Of a DNA stretch of 64,000 bases, positions 22,249 to 31,979 are shown in pieces (within the stretch, counting starts at the first letter, position 1; each line of letters starts with the position of its first letter). This DNA is from Diplolepis rosae (taxonomy: Eukaryota; Arthropoda; Insecta; Hymenoptera; Diplolepididae). The notes below the pieces were generated by a model. That model saw only the letters and a list, made by a program, of their open reading frames with translations. It was not told the DNA's origin and ran no database searches. Position numbers and translations under genes: made by a program. The stretch covers positions 2,294,001-2,358,000 of the forward strand of contig JAPYXD010000738.1 in assembly GCA_030998225.1 (NCBI GenBank), read 5' to 3'.

Positions 22249-23803
22249 TCAATTTTGTATATTCATGTGCGATCTTTTTATTCGATTGATGTGAACTACT
22301 GTCGGTTTTCCTTTTACGTTGATTTTTACATTTCCTTTTCCTAGTACATCTAAAACTTCGTGAGGTCCTGTGTATTGATTATCCAGCTTTTTAATTTTTC
22401 CTCCTTTTAATAAAAATACGTTGTCTCCAATTTTTACTTCTAAAGGATTTATTTTTTTATCATAATATATTTTCGATTTTTCTTTTGCTGAAATAAGATT
22501 CTCTCTTGCTTGTGTTCGCATTTCGTGTAGTTGAGTTACGAAATTAATTAAATAATCATCATACGTTTGTAATTTTTCTTGTTGTGATAAAGGTTCGCTG
22601 GAAGGTTCACGAGCTAATTTACCAAAAACCAATTCATAGGGTGTGCATTTTGTGCCTTCATGTACACTAGTATTATACGAGAACATTGCTAGTTCAAAGC
22701 AGTCATCCCATTCTGAATTTTTTTGCAACAAATTGTTTGAGATATTCTCCTAAAACATGATGTGAACGTTCTAATGATCCGCTTGATTGAGGGTGAAAAG
22801 CTGTGGTACGAAATTGTTTAATTCTAAAACGTTTTGCCAATCTTTTTAATAAATTACTTAAAAAATCTCTGCCTTGGTCAGTAAGTACTCCTTTTGGTGA
22901 TCCAAATATGCAAATAAATTTTTTCACAAAAGCATCTGCTATTGTACTAGCTTGGTGATTAGGAAGAGGTATTGCTAAAGAATATTTGGTAAAATTGTCT
23001 TGTATCGTTAGAATATATAGGTTACCGGATTTTGCTTCAGGTAGTGGACCAACAATGTCCATTGATATTTTTTCAAAAGCAGTAGTGGGTGTGCCTGTGA
23101 TTACCATAGGATTTTTTGTTTTGACTCTGATTAATTTTTTCAGTTGACATTGTAAACAGCCTTGAATATATTTTTGAATGTCTACTTTCATATTTTCCCA
23201 AAAAAATTTTTGGCGAATTCGGCTATAAGTTTTTGTAACGCCTTTATGGCCTCCTAATGCCGAAGAATGAGCTTCTTCAATTAAATGAGTTTGTTGTTCC
23301 TTTCTTGGATATTGCGTTATTCCATTGCAAACTATAATTTCTTTAGTTGAATTTGAAAAAATTGAATCGAAAATTGATTTTACTTCTTCCCAAGTTATAT
23401 GATTAATTCTGGAAGTTTTAGAAATACTAATTGATCGTAATTTCAGATTGTGAGCTAATTTATGTAATGAGTGAAATGATAATTTTATATTATTCAAAGT
23501 TTCGCATAAATTTTCTTTGGTTTCTTCTTCAATGGGGAGTGCAAAATGGTAGCAGTTTCCTTTTTTAATCTCTTTTGCTATTCCCTTTTGTAAATTTGTA
23601 AATTTTGGTAATGTTTCATGTTTTTCTGAAGTTTTTGATCCGTTGTCGCGAGGAGTTCCATTTGTTGTAACAAAATATGCATAATTATCTTTTCGCATAG
23701 TTAATTGATCGCGACATTCAACTAAATTTTTCCCTGTTATAATTTTTTCTATTTCAGAGTTTATAGGAGGAGGTTCTGGGGGTGGACGATTATAATTATC
23801 ATG
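22249..23803 (-). pseudogene. pol: integrase of element B
   Basis: Coding from the linker (PPPEPP, then RKDNYAYFV near 23695) into an HHCC domain (HSSALGGHKGVTKTY ... CLQC) and a catalytic core with D in SMDIVGPL, D in LTDQGRDF and E in GSLERSHH. A frameshift in an A-run near 22725 splits the core from the continuation ENSEWDD-like region, AMFSYNTSVHEGT and the C-terminal domain (YYDKKINPLEVKIGD, GPHEVLDVLGKGNVKI) ending at 22249. All active-site residues are present; only the frameshift is inactivating here. The upstream end is cut by element C at 23804-23807 and resumes at 31274. Confidence 0.85.
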
Positions 23804-23807
23804 ATCT

Positions 23808-24894
23808 TATAACCGTTAAAATCAGCTCCTCGAACAGAATTTTTTGTATTTATATTTTATGTGATTTATTTATTTATATTTTATGTGATTTATTTATTTA
23901 TATTAATATTTCCATTTTGTCTTATGTGATTAACGTCGACATAGCGCTGATAAGGTATCGTGACGCGTGATTGACGTAGATTGTCGAAGTCCGATTCGAG
24001 GGAATCCGCAATTGAGCCTGGCAAGGATTGAGTTTGAGGAAATCAGTTGATACCAAGATATAGAATTGTGCAGATCGCTTGGCTGAGTTCATGTGATTTT
24101 AGATGCTCGATGAGAGTCACTCATGTGAGATCATATCTGAATATAAAAGTGTAGTTGTGATCGCCCTTATTAATGATCAATGAGCCACCTGGAAATCATC
24201 CGAGGAGATATAGCATTTTGAGAATCGTTCTGCAATGAAGGATCACGATCGTTGGATCAAAAAGTTAGCAAAACGTCTGTGAGAACCAGCCATGAATCCC
24301 GTTCATATCAGCAACGTCTTATGGATGCTGTATACTCGTTGGAATCACAATCATTTTTTTTGAGAGCATCATTTAAACAATTCTGGTATCGAAATCTTGA
24401 CGGCTTCAACTCATCATTGGATTGATATCTGGGATTTCTGATTATTCTTCCTCATTTTAACAACTTGCAAGTTGGTATGATTCGAAGATCTATATATTTA
24501 TGTGAATGCTTCTCTGAATACTATGTTGTGTATGCTTTTATAAACTATTTATATTGAATGCTCATGTGAATTATATATATATTTTTAATACTTTGAATGA
24601 CTGACTAATTTTAAGACGACTGTATTATGCTTATGTAATTTGTTTTCTTATTATAATAGGATGCGAGATAATTGGATTATTATAGCTGGCTTGAAATTGT
24701 GAACGTTAGTGTCCAGCATAATAATTGCCGTAAAAATATAAAACTCATTTGAATGGAATTTTTAGATAAAATATATTTTAATCATTGATTTACGAAAGCT
24801 TGAATTATCATTTGATGACCTCTATCAAGAAAACAAGTTAAACGAAATAAACATTTAAACGAATATTTATACTAAATAATAACAAAGTGTTACA
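23808..24894 (+). repeat. 5' LTR of element C
   Basis: Begins TATAACCGTTAAAATC and ends AAAGTGTTACA. It contains a 25-bp unit with ATTTTATGTGATTTATTT tandemly repeated near 23850-23900. By eye about five differences from the 3' LTR, so insertion was recent. Confidence 0.93.
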
Positions 24895-24897
24895 TTT

Positions 24898-24915
24898 TGG
24901 CGCCCGAACAGGGAC
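24898..24915 (+). other. primer binding site, tRNA-Lys3 type (element C)
   Basis: TGGCGCCCGAACAGGGAC, three bases after the LTR. This is identical to the 18-base site complementary to the 3' end of tRNA-Lys(UUU) used by many retroelements, so minus-strand DNA synthesis would be primed by tRNA-Lys. Confidence 0.93.
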
Positions 24916-24994
24916 TCGATAAGCGAGTTTATTTATTATTCAATTGTAATATATGTGATGAATTTCAAGGTTTCGTGAATCAAAATTTATGTGA

Positions 24995-26170
24995 ATGTCT
25001 ATAATAATCGATACTCCAAAACAAACTAGGTCTAAAGGTGGCACTTTGCTATCTGGTTTAACTTACAATAAAAAGAAATATTTACGTAAAAATTCTTTTG
25101 ATAAATATCACGCAAAAAGAATATTATCACTAGAAATGTCTGACGAAGAAGCGAGCATAGATGAACTAGGTATAACACAAATGCGTGACGAAATTAGAAG
25201 ACTACGACGATTAAATGATCACCAAAATGATCAACTTGTACAACTGCGAGAACAAATAGCGCATAATCATAATGTAAATCCGGAAGAGAATGGAGGCAAT
25301 GTCGAGACTCGCATCGTTCAATCATTGGTAGATAATCTTCGTGCTCTAAATATTGAGGCAAAACCTCCTAAATTTGATGAGACGCGTAATCCGAATGAAT
25401 TTCTGGGACGTTTGGAAAAATATTATAACCTTAAAAATATACCAGATAATGGTCGTTTAAATGTTCTAGATAGTGCATTGGAAGGAAGATCAAAAGCCTG
25501 GTTTGAGACTCAACGATGCGCATTGCTCGATTTTGATGATTTCAAAGAAAAATTTTTAGCAGAATTCTATTCTGTTCCAATTCGTGTGAAAACAAAATCA
25601 GCCTGGCTTGCTAAGCGGTTTGAACCCAATCATGGTAATTTACAATCATATTTTTTAAATCAAATTAATGAAGCTCAATATTTTATTCCAAGAATGGAAC
25701 CGTACGAGATACATTATACCATTATTCAGCAAATGCCTATTCGTATCCGTGAGGTTTTGTCAACGGTTGATTTTTCTAATTTTGATAGGATTTCACAAGC
25801 ACTATCTCAGTTGGACTTGACTTTTTCGGATAAAGTAAATATACAAAAACGTCAGGCGAGTAGCAGCCCCCGTTCGCAGAGCAATTCTGATGGTATAAAA
25901 AATAAAATAAAACTTAGAACTTTACAAAATGTTGAAAAAAATTGCAGCTCATGCAGCGGTTGCAGTGGGGTGAAAGCAAGGGCTGGTGCGTTTAATTCTC
26001 AAATAGATTCTCATTCTTCTAATTCATCTATAGTAAAATTCCCAAGTGAACAAGTTAATCAAGGTCGCACTCTATCCTTTCCTAACTTGAACATTCCACC
26101 ACCATCTCATTATGAACGATCAAACCATGTAAACTCAATTAACTGTAGAGGTAATTTAAACTTATATTAG
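24995..26170 (+). CDS. gag: Gag of element C
   Basis: A 391-residue intact frame starting about 80 bases after the primer site. Residues about 50-85 form a coiled-coil-like acidic/basic helix (MRDEIRRLRRLNDHQNDQLVQLREQI). Residues about 125-265 match the Ty3-type capsid region (FDETRNPNEFLGRLEKYYNL, SKAWFETQ, FDDFKEKFLAEFYS, YFLNQINEAQYF). No CCHC zinc knuckle is present; the C-terminal part instead has a Cys-rich CSSCSGCSG run and Ser-rich sequence. Gag assembles the particle. The stop at 26168-26170 is preceded by a -1 frameshift signal giving access to pol. Confidence 0.9.
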   Translation: MSIIIDTPKQTRSKGGTLLSGLTYNKKKYLRKNSFDKYHAKRILSLEMSDEEASIDELGITQMRDEIRRLRRLNDHQNDQLVQLREQIAHNHNVNPEENGGNVETRIVQSLVDNLRALNIEAKPPKFDETRNPNEFLGRLEKYYNLKNIPDNGRLNVLDSALEGRSKAWFETQRCALLDFDDFKEKFLAEFYSVPIRVKTKSAWLAKRFEPNHGNLQSYFLNQINEAQYFIPRMEPYEIHYTIIQQMPIRIREVLSTVDFSNFDRISQALSQLDLTFSDKVNIQKRQASSSPRSQSNSDGIKNKIKLRTLQNVEKNCSSCSGCSGVKARAGAFNSQIDSHSSNSSIVKFPSEQVNQGRTLSFPNLNIPPPSHYERSNHVNSINCRGNLNLY

Positions 26171-26200
26171 GCGCGATGTTTTCAATGGAAACGTCGCGCC
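26155..26200 (+). promoter_or_regulatory. -1 ribosomal frameshift signal, gag-pol of element C
   Basis: The slippery heptamer TTTAAAC (26155-26161) is in the required T_TTA_AAC phase of the gag frame. After an 8-base spacer, 26170-26183 and 26187-26200 can pair as a 14-bp hairpin (two G-U pairs) with an AAT loop. The -1 frame is open from 26155 and runs directly into protease, and the gag stop lies within the spacer/hairpin boundary. This is the standard architecture of programmed -1 frameshifting. Confidence 0.88.
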
Positions 26201-27318
26201 CATACTCGTATGAGTTTGATGATCTTTCTGATGAAATGGAAGATGAAACTACTAAAGAAATGGAGAAGATTCATCCTAAGATTCCCACTTGTCCTCGAAT
26301 AATAATTTCGTTTTTCGGAGTTCCAACCCCAGCATTAATAGACACTGGTAGTCAGATAACTGCAATTTCTGAAATTTTTTATGAATATTTATTGTAACAT
26401 GGTAATATAACTGAATTGCCTGTTTCCAATGTGGTTCTAACGACCGCTATTGGTAAGAAATCCACTATTATAAAGAGGCAGATTTTGTATGAAATTTCAA
26501 TTGGTGATATCAAATATATATCTTGTTTCTTGGTAGTACCCCGATTATCAAACCCAGTAATTATCGGCAACGACTGGCTATTGGGAAATAGGGTTATTAT
26601 CAATTATGAATGTAATGCCGTCACGGTGTCTGGCATCTCAATACCGAGTTCGCTCCTCCGGTTCAGTGGAGTACCTTCTGAGAGACTGTTAGTGTCTCAA
26701 GGAAAGGACACTTTTGCCTATATACAGACTGTAGATTCATTAAAAAAATGTCGTAGGGAAAATACTTTTTTATATTTACAGGGGGATCGTGAAATTATCG
26801 ATGATGATTTAGTATTCGATTCACATGGATTCCAAATAAATATGATGTCTTATCATAATCTGGATAATGATAAGATAATGACTGACGTGACTTCGCTTGC
26901 TACTACAACTGATAATCGGACCACAGATGATTCGAACTCAGTTCTTGCGGAAGATATTGATTTTCGGTGTACTTTTCTTTGGAATGACTTGTTTTCGAAT
27001 AATTTACATAATCATTGCTTTGAACCGTTTGGGGGATTTTCGACAGATCTAAAAAACTTTTCGAATCATACAGACAGTAAAAACATAGAAGAATCCCCAC
27101 ATACTGAAATCATCTGTGGAAATTTGATGTTTGAAAATGATTTTGATTATGATAATTATGAAGGAGTCAAATTTATGGCTGAATTAGATTCTGTTTATGA
27201 AAATTGTAAATTGAACGCGTGTGAGGTAGATAGTTTCTTGGAAGATATACGGTCGATTGCGTCTACACTTACGGGCGTTGACGATGAGGAGAGACAAGTG
27301 TTTGTCCGGATAATGTGA
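26161..27318 (+). pseudogene. pol: Protease and spacer of element C pol
   Basis: The pol frame enters from the frameshift site. The aspartic protease motif ALIDTGSQITAIS lies at about 26332-26370 and the partner motif VIIGNDWL at about 26560-26585. A TAA at 26395-26397 interrupts the protease; relatives would suggest Gln there. After the protease, about 220 residues of acidic, poorly conserved sequence lead to a TGA at 27316-27318. Protease matures Gag-Pol in the particle. The frame is otherwise continuous, with no indel. Confidence 0.85.
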
Positions 27319-28689
27319 AATTTTCATAAACTTTTTCGTAAGAAGAGAGAAAGTGCTAATACCCTAGAGTATGTAATTTCAGTAAAAGAACATAAATGTA
27401 TTGTCAGGAAAACATATCCGGTGCCACTCGCGTATCGAGAATTGGTAAACGGGGCCATTAATGAGATGTTGTTAGCGGGAATAATTGAACGTTCTGACAG
27501 CCCATATTGTAATCCTCTTAGAATAGTTGTAAAGAATGATAAAACCTTTCGCGTGTGTTTGGATGCTAGGTATGTTAATGAAATTATCGAATTTGATCAT
27601 GAATCGCCGCCTTTAATCACTGAATTGATGCAGAAATTTTATGGGGTACGCAAAATGACCATAACTGACCTTGCAACTGGATATTGTCAAATACCCTTAC
27701 ATCAGAGCTGTCGAAAGTATACGGCATTCTTACATGACTCTAAAATGTACCATTTTTGCTGGATTTCATTTGGATTAAAAACAGCTGGCTCTGCGTTTAT
27801 GAGAGCATTAAACTAAGCAGTGGGCAATCAATTTACGGATATTCTCACGATTTATATCGATGATTTTCTTATAACTACCACTGGTTCCGTTTATGATAAT
27901 TTTTTGGGCATTCAATCAATTTTTAATGTACTACAGGAGAAAAATTTTACGTTGAAATTGGAAAAATCCACTTTTTGTCAATCAAAAATTAACTTCCTGG
28001 GCTATGAATTATCGATTGATAGGGTTAGGCCAATTCCCGAGCGACTGGAGTTTATAAGAAATTTTCCCCGTCCTGAAAATCGGCTACAACTTCAACAATT
28101 TATAGGAGTCTGCACCAATTATAGGCAATTTACGTTACGTCACTCTAATCTTTTAGATCCATTCAGGAATCTACTTAAAGCAAAGAATTCATGGAATTGG
28201 ACTGGGTGTCATGATGAGGCATTTGAGACTATGAAGTCGGCCTTTGCTAATTGCGTAAAACTAAGCCACATATTACCCGGTGTAAAATATCGGCTCCAAA
28301 CGGATGCTTCCAATCTGGGGATTAGCGGGATTTTGTATCAATGCGATCAGGAGGGGAATAAGTATATTATATCTTTAGTCAGTAGATGTTTAAATATGGC
28401 GGAACAGAATTACGTCACGACCGAAAAGGAATTGTTGGCCATTGTGTATTTCGTGACTAAACTTCGTACTTATTTAATAGGAACAAGATTTGAAATTATT
28501 ACGGATCACAAGGGTCTTACCTTTTTGAATAGTACTGTTCATCTTAATGCCCGGTTAATTAGATAAATTATTATTCTTCAACAGTACGATTTTGAAATAT
28601 CATATTGTGCTGGAAAATAAAATATTGTCGCAGATTTTTTTATCAGAAATCCAAGGGGAAAATTTGAAGATATTCAGAATCAAAACAAT
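27319..28689 (+). pseudogene. pol: Reverse transcriptase and RNase H of element C
   Basis: Same frame as the protease. RT blocks: PYCNPLRIVVKND, FRVCLDARYVNE, MTITDLATGYCQIPL (first catalytic Asp), SFGLKTAGSAFMRALN, and the catalytic YIDD at about 27853-27864, then KINFLGYEL. RNase H follows with QTDASNLGISG, EKELLAIVYF and ITDHKGL. In-frame TAA codons lie at 27814-27816 (between the two RT catalytic motifs), 28564-28566 and 28618-28620. All recognisable catalytic residues survive. The domain copies element RNA into DNA and degrades the RNA; translation would stop before finishing it. Confidence 0.88.
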
Positions 28690-29976
28690 ATGACAGTGGA
28701 TGTTTTAGAACGAGAGTTGGATGGGTCAGAGATAGAAAGTGATGCTATTGATCTGGGATTGGATTTGCAGCAAAGTTTGAAAAATTTAGCCGTTCTTCAA
28801 AGACAAGACATCCAAATAAATTTAGTAATACAAAAATTAGAAAATAACAAACTCGTAGATTTTTATATGTTGGAAAAGGAAATACTTTTTCGGCACGATC
28901 GATATTCAGATGTTTGGCAAGTGGTGATACCTGAATGTCTAACAAATCAGTTAGTTGACTGTATTCATTCAAAATTGGGACACCCCGGTGTATATAAAAC
29001 CACTATGTATTTACGTCAGTTTTACTACTGGAAAAGTATGAATAAAGAAATCAAGAAGTTCGTACTTTCTTGTGATTTATGCCAGAGAGTAAAGAGTCCG
29101 AACACAAAGATGGAATGTCCATATAATCTTATTCGGTCTAGAGAACCTGGTGATCTCGTGACCGTAGATTTTTATGGTCCATTGCCAAGGTCATGTGGGG
29201 GAGTGGAGTACATCTTTGTTGTTTTGGATGCCTTTTCAAAATATGTAAAATTATATCCCATAAAAAAGGCTAATACGGAAACGGTGTTGAGAAAAATGTT
29301 TAATTCCTATATTCCTGAGATGGGAAAGCCTCGTCGAGTTTTGGCGGACCATGGTACCCAATTCATGTCCCCGGTTTGGACTGATGCACTGCGAGGGTCG
29401 GATATCAAGGCGATATTCTCCTCAATCCGGCATCCGCAGAGCAATCCTACCGAACGTGTCATGAGGGAATTGGGGCGTTTATTTCGTACCCTATGCTCCG
29501 ATAAACATACGAAGTGGGCTCTTTGCGTTTCAGACATCGAGTATTTCTTAAATATCACTACCCATTTTAGTACCGGTTTCACTCCACTGGAATTGCACTT
29601 TGGCTGTAAACCGACTGATCAGATTAAAAATTTAATTTGTTATCCGAAGGTTGATGATATATCACAGGATGCTAAAATTATGTTGGCTCGGGAGAGAATT
29701 AATAAAAACTTTGAAAAACGAAGCCGTGCTCAAAAGACGTACTCTCGAATTGTGTTGCGCACGGGTGATCATGTTTTGCTTCGGATACCGAAACAGTCAA
29801 GTAGACTGGATAAGGTAACGCATAAATTTTTTCATTTTTTTTTTGGTCCCTATCAAATAATAGAAGATTTGGGTAATAACTCTTATAAGCTGGCTGATAT
29901 TCATAAAGCTGATAAAATCGTGGGAACCTATAATCAGTCGAATTTAAAGAAATATATCGGCGATCCTATAGCCTGA
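28690..29976 (+). pseudogene. pol: Integrase of element C
   Basis: Open for 428 codons in the same frame. HHCC domain: HSKLGHPGVYKT ... CDLCQR. Catalytic core: D in VTVDFYGPL, D in LADHGTQF, E in NPTERVMREL. C-terminal region has YSRIVLRTGDHVLL, a GPY-like FFGPYQIIEDLGNNSYKL and a basic tail. The integrase itself looks intact, but it is normally made as part of Gag-Pol and is downstream of five stops. It could act only if supplied in trans or made from another copy. Confidence 0.88.
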
Positions 29977-30181
29977 TTTTTTAAAAATCATTTCTCTGTG
30001 GAATTTCCTCTATTCTCTAAGGGAACTAAACCAATTCGGATGAACATATTTATGGGCGATGCCTATGATGATTTGGTCGTATTTAACATTCGTTTATGTT
30101 TTATCTCTGTATAATGATCCATTTATGTAAGATGTATGTTTAATACCTTCATTTTATTCATGTATCAAACAAGGGGGATAT
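29977..30181 (+). other. 3' region and polypurine tract of element C
   Basis: About 200 bp after the pol stop with no further gene, ending in CAAACAAGGGGGATAT directly before the 3' LTR; the AAGGGGGA run is the likely polypurine tract. Confidence 0.75.
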
Positions 30182-31269
30182 TATAACCGTTAAAATCAGC
30201 TCCTCGAACAGAATTTTTTGTATTTATATTTTATGTGATTTATTTATTTATATTTTATGTGATTTATTTATTTATATTAATATTTCCATTTTGTCTTATG
30301 TGATTAACGTCGACATAGCGCTGATAAGGTATCGTGACGCGTGATTGACGTAGATTGTCGAAGTCCGATTCGAGGGAATCCGCAATTGAGCCTGGCAAGG
30401 ATTGAGTTTGAGGAAATCAGTTGATACCAAGATATAGAATTGTGCAGATTGCTTGGCTGAGTTCATGTGATTTTAGATGCTCGATGAGAGTCACTCATGT
30501 GAGATCATATCTGAATATAAAAGTGTAGTTGTGATCGCCCTTATTAATGATCAATGAGCCACCTGGAAATCATCCGAGGAGATATGGCATTTTGAGAATC
30601 GTTCTGCAATGAAGGATCACGATCGTTGGATCAAAAAGTTAGCAAAACGTCTGTGAGAACCAGCCATGAATCCCGTTCATATCAGCAACGTCTTATGGAT
30701 GCTGTATACTCGTTGGAATCACAATCATTTTTTTTGAGAGCATCATTTAAACAATTCTGGTATCGAAATCTTGACGGCTTCAACTCATCATTGGATTGAT
30801 ATCTGTGGATTTCTGATTATTCTTCCTCATTTTAACAACTTGCAAGTTGGTATGATTCGAAGATCTATATATTTATGTGAATGCTTCTCTGAATACTATG
30901 TTGTGTATGCTTTTATAAACTATTTATATTGAATGCTCATGTGAATTATATATATATTTTTAATACTTTGAATGACTGACTAATTTTAAGACGACTGTAT
31001 TATGCTTATGTACTTTGTTTTCTTATTATAATAGGATGCGAGATAATTGGATTATTATAGCTGGCTTGAAATCGTGAACGTTAGTGTCCAGCATAATAAT
31101 TGCCGTAAAAATATAAAACTCATTTGAATGGAATTTTTAGATAAAATATATTTTAATCATTGATTTACGAAAGCTTGAATTATCATTTGATGACCTCTAT
31201 CAAGAAAACAAGTTAAACGAAATAAACATTTAAACGAATATTTATACTAAATAATAACAAAGTGTTACA
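30182..31269 (+). repeat. 3' LTR of element C
   Basis: 1,088 bp, nearly identical to 23808-24894 (differences such as GATCGC/GATTGC, ATAGC/ATGGC, CTGGGA/CTGTGGGA-type indel). Followed by the ATCT duplication at 31270-31273. Confidence 0.93.
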
Positions 31270-31273
31270 ATCT

Positions 31274-31979
31274 TTATCGATATTTTCACAATTTATTTGA
31301 GATCTTCGGTTTAATCTCAAATTTTCTTCAAAATAAGGCTCTTCAAATTCTTCTTCCAATTTTTCTTTTTGGTTTTCTTCAAACTTCTCTTCAAAATTTT
31401 TTTCAGTTTTTTGCTTGAGTTTGTTTCAAATAATCTAAATAATCAGCATCAGAGTCGGAATCTGATTCTACTTTTGTTCGGCTTCCCTTTTGCATATTTA
31501 TTTCTGGTAATTCGTTTTCAAATATTTGTTTTCTTGGTCTACCTCTCTTTCTTTTTGTTTGGGAGGGAATTTTCTTGGCCTACCTCGTGATATTTTCACG
31601 AGAGGTTTAGAAGAAAAATTTTCGTCTAATTTTTCTTGAGTTTCATTTCGATTCATATTTTTTGCTTTATCTTGGTCTATTCTCTTTTGAGATCTTGTAG
31701 TAATAGTTTTCCATGATAAATTTTCGTATTTTTTGGAAAACATTGGACTTAATAAAAATATTGTCATAAAAATAAGTCTTGAAGTCATATTTTTGAATAA
31801 ATTTGTGTATTTTAAAATATTCTTACCAATCTCACTAAATGATTCTTCACTAAGGAATTCTTGTAAAAATTCTGGAATTTTTGTGTCAATATTTAATATT
31901 TGGGCTTCTGGAATTTCGCTAAAATGATCTACGTCGTCTGGTACCATTCCTGGATTCAAGTTTTTTCGTTTTAAAGGTC
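31274..31979 (-). pseudogene. AT-hook linker of element B pol
   Basis: Connector between RNase H and integrase of element B, resuming at 23803 beyond element C. It contains a central hydrophobic stretch (FLLSPMF region), then two AT-hook cores RGRPRK at 31570-31587 and 31529-31546. They are in different current frames, with a frameshift between them; the second leads into QIFENELPEINMQ, a Ser/Asp run and a Glu-rich segment ending at the C insertion. Another frameshift near 31990 separates this region from the RNase H frame. AT-hooks bind the minor groove of AT-rich DNA, so they might help target integration, which is inference. Confidence 0.7.

Larger units (their letters stand above)
23808..31269 (+). 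mobile_element. LTR element C: young Ty3/gypsy element, tRNA-Lys primed
   Basis: 7,462 bp, plus strand. LTRs (1,087 and 1,088 bp) are flanked by ATCT at 23804-23807 and 31270-31273. Removing C and one ATCT restores the linker frame of element B (ENIDKD joined to HDNYNRPPP). Order: LTR, primer site, gag, frameshift signal, protease, RT, RNase H, integrase, polypurine tract, LTR. No env. Gag is intact and pol has no indel, but pol has five in-frame stops. The LTRs begin TATAACC rather than the usual TG, as defined by the duplication. Confidence 0.93.
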
